Shown here one piece after another: positions 59,672-64,000 of a DNA stretch of 64,000 nt (position 1 is the stretch's first letter; each line of letters starts with the position of its first letter). The notes beneath the pieces were generated by a model. The model saw only the letters and a list, made by a program, of their open reading frames with translations, was not told the origin of the DNA and ran no database searches. Made by a program: the position numbers and the translations under genes. This DNA is from Clostridiales bacterium. GTDB taxonomy: Bacteria; Bacillota; Clostridia; Christensenellales; Aristaeellaceae. The DNA lies in NCBI GenBank assembly GCA_015056055.1, contig SVHC01000008.1, forward strand, positions 24,262 to 88,261, in the 5' to 3' direction.

Positions 59672-62600
59672 ATGGATAAAAAAGTTTTTGATACCTTCAA
59701 ATCGCCGGGCGTTGAGTGGCGCGGCAAGCCCTTCTGGGCATGGAACGGAGATTTGAAAAAGGAAGAACTCATCCGTCAGGTTGATGTGATGAAAAAAATG
59801 GGTTTCGGCGGGTATTTCATGCATTCCCGCTGCGGCCTGCTTACCGAATACCTCGGTGATGAATGGTTCGAACTGACCAATGCGGTTGCCGATGCCGGAA
59901 CAAAGGCCGGAATGGAAAACTGGCTGTACGATGAGGACCGCTGGCCCTCCGGCAGCGCAGGCGGCAAGGCGACCGAAGAAATGGAATACCGCGAAAAGTC
60001 GCTCGTTCTGTACGAAATGAATCCGGATGCCTTCGAATGGACGGAGGACGTCGTCTTTGCCTTTGCGGCAAAAATCGGGGAAGACCGTATCTCCATGGGC
60101 GGATACCGCGAACTGACGCGCGAAAATGCCAATGCGGCATGGGCAGAGCTTGAAGACTGCGCCGGAGCGGCAAAAGTGCTTGCCTACAAAATCGAATACG
60201 ATAAGCCCAACGGCAATTATAACGATAATACCTACCTCAACACCCTTAGCAAAGAGGCTGTGCGCCACTTCCTTGATGTAACGCACGAGGAGTACGCAAA
60301 ACGCGGCGAGGGGCGCGTCGGCACCACGATTCGCGGTATCTTTACGGATGAAACGAATCGCGGTCAGGGCATGAATCTTACGCGTGAGGAGAACGGTGTT
60401 GTAATCAGTCCTATATTCTATACGGATGATATTTTCGATGAATTCAGCGCTCGATACGGATACGACATTCGCCCCTTGATGCCCGAGGTGTTCTACCGCC
60501 TGAACGGTGAATCGGTTTCAAAGGTCCGCATCGATTATTTCGATCTGGGCTGCGATCTTTTCAAAGAGCGCTTTGGCATGCAGGTCAATGAGTGGTGCGA
60601 GGAAAACAACTGCACCCTTACCGGACACTATCTCAGCGAGGATTCCCTCTGCAGCCAGACGGCGATGCTTGGTTCCCTCATGCGCATGTATCCGCACATG
60701 GGCATTCCCGGCGTTGACCTTCTGGACGGAGAACCTGAGGACTACCGCGACCGTTTTTACTGGATCATTCAGCGCTGTGCATCCGTGTGCCGCCAGCTGG
60801 GCAAAAAGTGGATGCTTTCCGAGCTGTACGGCTGCACGGGCTGGGATTTTACTCTGCGCGGTCACAAATCCGTTGGCGACTGGCAGGCGCTGTTTGGCGT
60901 AAATCTGCGCTGCCCGCATCTTTCCTGGTACACTATGGAAGGTGAATGCAAGCGCGACTATCCTGCAAGCGTGTTCTATCAGTCCTCCTACTGGAAGGAT
61001 TATGACTATGTGGAGAGCTACTTTGCCCGATTCGGCGTTGCAATGTCGCAGGGCAAGGCAGCGAGCGATGTTCTGGTGCTGGAGCCCATCGAAAGCATGT
61101 GGGCGCTTGCACACCTGCGCTGGACGGACTGGAGTGTCTGGGCAGGTACGAGCTGCGAAGACGGTCTGAAGCTGGAAGCGGATTACGTCAAAACCAATGC
61201 GCAGCTGCTTTCCAACCGTGTCCTCTTCGATTACGGCGAGGAAGCCATCATGGCGGAACACTGCCGTGTGGCAGATGGAAAGCTCTATGTCGGCGAGGCA
61301 AGCTACAATACGTTCCTTGTGTCCGGTGCGATCACCGTGCGCGAATCCACGCTGAATATCATGCGTGAAATGCTTGATGCCGGCGCGCGCGTTGTATTTG
61401 CGGGTAATGTGCCGGAGTATGTCGGCGGAGTGAAGAGCAACGCATGCCGCGAACTTCTGGATGCTTACGAGAATGCCGTTTATATGGAAATTAGCGAACT
61501 GGGCGAAAAAATGGCGGCATTTGGCACGAATCCCATTTCTTCCGATGCCTGCGAAGCCGTATTTACGCAGCTGCGCGTGGAAGGGGATACTTACATCACC
61601 GGCTGGATCAATGCGGATTATAAGAACGAAACAGGTGCATTTACCATCACGGCTTCTTTGCCCCGCGAATACCGCGCGGAAATCTGGGAGCTGGAAACGG
61701 GCGAACGCTTCGTCTATCCCAGTGAGTACAGGGATGGAAAGCATATTCTGAACTGCTCCATGCCGGGCGCGGGCAGCATGATTCTGGTATTCACGAAGTC
61801 GCAGGAGGAACTCAAACCATACTGTGCAAAGAACATGCAGATTACCGGAGAACTTACGGACGGTGCATTTGCCTATGAACTGGAAGAGCCGAACGTTATG
61901 GTGCTTGACTATGCACGCTATAAGTTTGAAGGCGATGAATTCAGCAAACTGAAGGAAGTTCTGAAGGTTGACCAGTCCATCCGCAATCAGCTGGGGCTTG
62001 AGCTTCGCGGTGCGGTCATGGTGCAGCCGTGGGTCTTGAAACTGCGCAATTTGGAACCGTACGGAATGCTTACACTGGAATACCCCTTCCGCGTGGAAAC
62101 GCTGCCCGAGGGCAAGTGCTATTTTGTAGGCGAGCGTCCCGATGAGAATGAGTATTATCTGAACGGAATCCGTCTGAATGTGCACGACGAAAACGACTGG
62201 TGGGTGGACAACGCCTTCATCAAGATGGAAATTCCGGAGGGCGCGCTCAAACAGGGTGAAAACGTGATCACGCTTGTCACGAATTTCAAGCGCATGACGA
62301 ATATCGAGGCGACCTACATCGTCGGCGATTTCGGCGTAAAGGCGAAGGCAGGAGCATCGGTCATGACGGCGAAAGCTGCGGCCATTGGCCTTAATGACAT
62401 TGAGAATGCTGACATGCCCTTCTACGCGGCGGATATTTCCATTGAACTTACGAAAGACGAATATGCCCCGCTTGTGGACAGAAATGCGGAAAGAATTTGG
62501 ATGCAGCTGCCGGAATTCGGCGGCGCGCTGACAAGCGTGGAATGCGCCGGAAAGCGTGAAATCGTTGCGTGGGAGCCCTACATGGCGGATGTGACCGAGG

Positions 62601-62791
62601 CAGTGAAAAATGATCTGCCCATTCGAATCACGCTCACCGGCACCCGCAGGAATTGCTTTGGTCCCCTGCATGTGTATCCCACAAAGCAGCGCGGTCACGG
62701 CCCGGGAACCTTCGTCACCGAGGGCGACAAGTGGACGGATGAATACGCCCGCGTTGAATGCAAAATCGGCAAAATTGTATTTGGCAAATGA
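59672..62791 (+). CDS. Large glycoside-hydrolase-like protein (GH106-related), paralogue 2
   Basis: A 1039-residue protein clearly paralogous to the preceding gene along its whole length: 'FKSPGVEWRGKPFWAWNGDL', 'WLYDEDRWPSGSAGGKAT', 'FTLRGHKSVGDWQALFGVN', 'MEGECKRDYPAS', and the tail 'GPGTFVTEGDKW'. Tandem duplication is likely. The partial gene at 1-1143 is a third relative. Start ATG 59672 follows GAGG. Both are cytoplasmic by prediction, so they would act on oligosaccharides after import. It may be cotranscribed with paralogue 1, 21 bases upstream. Confidence 0.78.
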   Translation: MDKKVFDTFKSPGVEWRGKPFWAWNGDLKKEELIRQVDVMKKMGFGGYFMHSRCGLLTEYLGDEWFELTNAVADAGTKAGMENWLYDEDRWPSGSAGGKATEEMEYREKSLVLYEMNPDAFEWTEDVVFAFAAKIGEDRISMGGYRELTRENANAAWAELEDCAGAAKVLAYKIEYDKPNGNYNDNTYLNTLSKEAVRHFLDVTHEEYAKRGEGRVGTTIRGIFTDETNRGQGMNLTREENGVVISPIFYTDDIFDEFSARYGYDIRPLMPEVFYRLNGESVSKVRIDYFDLGCDLFKERFGMQVNEWCEENNCTLTGHYLSEDSLCSQTAMLGSLMRMYPHMGIPGVDLLDGEPEDYRDRFYWIIQRCASVCRQLGKKWMLSELYGCTGWDFTLRGHKSVGDWQALFGVNLRCPHLSWYTMEGECKRDYPASVFYQSSYWKDYDYVESYFARFGVAMSQGKAASDVLVLEPIESMWALAHLRWTDWSVWAGTSCEDGLKLEADYVKTNAQLLSNRVLFDYGEEAIMAEHCRVADGKLYVGEASYNTFLVSGAITVRESTLNIMREMLDAGARVVFAGNVPEYVGGVKSNACRELLDAYENAVYMEISELGEKMAAFGTNPISSDACEAVFTQLRVEGDTYITGWINADYKNETGAFTITASLPREYRAEIWELETGERFVYPSEYRDGKHILNCSMPGAGSMILVFTKSQEELKPYCAKNMQITGELTDGAFAYELEEPNVMVLDYARYKFEGDEFSKLKEVLKVDQSIRNQLGLELRGAVMVQPWVLKLRNLEPYGMLTLEYPFRVETLPEGKCYFVGERPDENEYYLNGIRLNVHDENDWWVDNAFIKMEIPEGALKQGENVITLVTNFKRMTNIEATYIVGDFGVKAKAGASVMTAKAAAIGLNDIENADMPFYAADISIELTKDEYAPLVDRNAERIWMQLPEFGGALTSVECAGKREIVAWEPYMADVTEAVKNDLPIRITLTGTRRNCFGPLHVYPTKQRGHGPGTFVTEGDKWTDEYARVECKIGKIVFGK

Positions 62792-62849
62792 GCACAGAAT
62801 AAGATCTGCATGATGGCGTGCAGAAAAAAGGTTTACAAAAGGAAACAGG

Positions 62850-62969
62850 CACCTCATCCGCCTCCTTCGGAGGCACCTTCCCCTCGAAGGGGAAGGCTTA
62901 AAATACGTTCTTCCTTAAAGGCTTCTCCTTGAGGAGAAGCTGGCACGGCTTGCCGTGACTGATGAGGTG
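62850..62969. repeat. Complex palindromic dispersed element (MITE-like)
   Basis: Outer arms CACCTCATC (62850-62858) and GATGAGGTG (62961-62969) enclose hairpins GCCTCC/GGAGGC, CCTTCCCC/GGGGAAGG, GGCTTCTCCT/AGGAGAAGC and GCACGGC/GCCGTG. No ORF is present. It resembles repeats scattered in many Clostridia. Confidence 0.8.
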
Positions 62970-62986
62970 TTATTTGCCAAAAGAAA

Positions 62987-63017
62987 GCTCCCTGCGTCGT
63001 GTGGTGACGCAGGGAGC
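62987..63017 (-). terminator. Terminator of the GH36-like gene
   Basis: GCTCCCTGCGTC (62987-62998) pairs with GACGCAGGGAGC (63006-63017); TTTCTTTT follows on the minus strand. Confidence 0.88.
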
Positions 63018-63031
63018 AAATTTGTTTTGAC

Positions 63032-64000
63032 TTACTTTTTCTTATACAGAACCAGTTCGCTGGTCAGCGAGCCGCCAAGACGGATGAAGAGGCCTTCCTG
63101 CGCAAGCTGAATACCGGGCATTGTGCAGGTCCTGCCGCAGTTGTCAAAGGTGACTTCGTAATCGGCGGAAATGTCCACGCCGCGCAGGCGCACATGCGTT
63201 TCGGTTTCTCCGCCGGTGACGAGGGCAAATACGCCCAGCATGCCGCGGGAAGCATCCGCAGCATCAAGCTCCATGACGCACACGCCCTTTGCGCCTTCAA
63301 GATTTTTGCCCGGAAGAGCGGGAGTGTGGTGATAGAACAGGGAATCCGGATGCATGGGGCGCACGAATTCCTTATAGAGCTTCACATACTTCCTGGCTGC
63401 ATCCATTTGCTCGGGATTGGCCTGAGCGTCAATGGGGGAGAACATGTTGAAGGTCATGCGTCCGAAAAGGGCATGGCGCATCTGGCTGTCAAGATCGGCA
63501 GACAGGAAGGAATGCTGACCGCAGATAAGCCTGTCCACGCACTCGGGCGGGAGAGCCATGGTCATACCGTTGGTGATGCGCACGCTGTTGGGGCTCTTCT
63601 GATAATCTGTTACCCATGTATGAGTGAAGTTTGCCACCATGCCAAGATCGCTTCGACCGCCGCCGCCGGAGCAGTTTTCGAACACAACATGCGGATAGTC
63701 CCTGCGCAGGCGAGCGTACATAGCGTAGGCATTTTCGTAATGCCGTGTCATTGCGGTTTCGGTAAAGCCGTCTTTCTCGTGGCAGAAAAGCGAAGTGACG
63801 GGACCGGAGCCGCTGTCGCTGCCGCCATCCAAGCGGAACATTTCGATGCCGTATTCCTCAATGAGGTAGCGGATATTGTCTTCCACCCATTTGGCGGCTT
63901 CGGGAATGCTCATATTGATCAGGCCGCCGGGCTTGCCGGTTTTGCGGTTGATCCAGAACCATTCGGGATGCTCAAGCTTGACCTTTGAATTGTCTCCGCC
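63032..64000 (-). CDS. GH36-like alpha-galactosidase, C-terminal part (5' end outside window)
   Basis: The frame is open to the window edge, giving 322 C-terminal residues. 'LEHPEWFWINRKTGKPGGLINMS', 'IEEYGIEMFRLDGGSD', 'VFENCSGGGGRSDLGM' and 'TWVTDYQKSPNSVRIT' follow the melibiase/GH36 barrel; the C-terminal beta domain ends 'GGSLTSELVLYKKK'. The 'KWDxN' nucleophile motif is replaced by 'FRLDG', so the active site is divergent. It probably removes alpha-galactosyl groups from oligosaccharides, but substrate specificity is uncertain. A strong terminator follows, and it is convergent with the GH106-like pair. Confidence 0.85.
   Translation of the reverse strand, partial: GGDNSKVKLEHPEWFWINRKTGKPGGLINMSIPEAAKWVEDNIRYLIEEYGIEMFRLDGGSDSGSGPVTSLFCHEKDGFTETAMTRHYENAYAMYARLRRDYPHVVFENCSGGGGRSDLGMVANFTHTWVTDYQKSPNSVRITNGMTMALPPECVDRLICGQHSFLSADLDSQMRHALFGRMTFNMFSPIDAQANPEQMDAARKYVKLYKEFVRPMHPDSLFYHHTPALPGKNLEGAKGVCVMELDAADASRGMLGVFALVTGGETETHVRLRGVDISADYEVTFDNCGRTCTMPGIQLAQEGLFIRLGGSLTSELVLYKKK

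Noticed and set aside
60518-62857. Long minus-strand ORF (779 codons) opposite the second GH106-like gene
   Set aside because: Antisense shadow; the plus-strand frame has a paralogue and a ribosome-binding site.

Overview
The window comes from a Gram-positive, endospore-forming anaerobe of the class Clostridia, most likely a saccharolytic gut lineage of the Ruminococcaceae/Christensenellales type. The evidence is a Gin-type sigma-G inhibitor, an FtsK/SpoIIIE translocase, a BclA-like surface protein, a CotH-kinase protein, HPr kinase, electron-bifurcating NfnAB, a Na+-pumping decarboxylase, T-box and lysine riboswitches, and many carbohydrate enzymes. No plasmid, phage or IS genes and no rRNA were seen. 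GC content is moderate and third positions are often G/C, so most long antisense ORFs are shadows. Species-level identity is not determinable here.

Layout. 1-1143 is the C-terminus of a large glycoside-hydrolase-like protein whose two full-length relatives lie at 56.5-62.8 kb. 1.1-8.6 kb holds a GNAT acetyltransferase, a minus-strand pair (gin-like and a secreted protein), nfnAB with an MFS transporter, and a metal-ion-type riboswitch ahead of oadB/oadG-like genes. 8.8-16 kb holds two exported proteins, a Pro/Thr-rich membrane protein, a NYN-LOTUS protein, a CNNM/HlyC-type protein and a BclA-like protein. 16.2-24.5 kb is one plus-strand run: ftsK/spoIIIE, rimO, pgsA, cinA, a dipeptidase, a membrane protein and an epimerase-like protein. 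24.7-26.6 kb is a lysine-riboswitch-controlled dapA-dapB operon. 26.7-29.7 kb (minus) is an aminotransferase and dus with a membrane protein. 29.8-33.5 kb (plus) is a HAD phosphatase, hprK, an ROK glucokinase and a methyltransferase-like gene. 33.8-40.7 kb (minus) is a siroheme ferredoxin-type reductase, a hypothetical gene, a CPA2 antiporter, T-box-controlled valS and a second pgsA-like gene. 41-49.8 kb holds an M15 peptidase, a Ca2+/Na+ exchanger, a zinc-ribbon/peptidoglycan-binding protein, a TSCPD protein, a GH95 enzyme and galM. 49.9-54.7 kb is a CotH / VTC polyphosphate polymerase-like / DUF4956 operon. 54.7-56.5 kb is an unusual segment. 56.5-64 kb is a glycoside-hydrolase locus.

How the genes work together. 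Sugar release (GH95, GH36-like and the GH106-like paralogues), anomer interconversion (galM), phosphorylation (ROK kinase) and catabolite control (HprK) form a carbohydrate theme. NfnAB and the Na+ decarboxylase subunits fit fermentative energy conservation. DapA/DapB supply diaminopimelate, dipicolinate and lysine for wall and spore.

The most unusual part is 54.7-56.5 kb. A cassette of promoter, leader, tRNA-Arg(ACG), terminator and hairpin array occurs twice. The 102 bp of leader plus tRNA are identical. The terminators and arrays have diverged in sequence but keep the same architecture. Between the copies lies an AT-richer, translationally coupled gene pair: a four-helix-bundle (23S-IVS-type) protein and a methyltransferase-like protein. 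Two other intergenic regions (15.0-15.3 and 35.5-35.8 kb) show a related pattern, with identical terminator-like hairpins bracketing about 200-250 bp of palindromic DNA.
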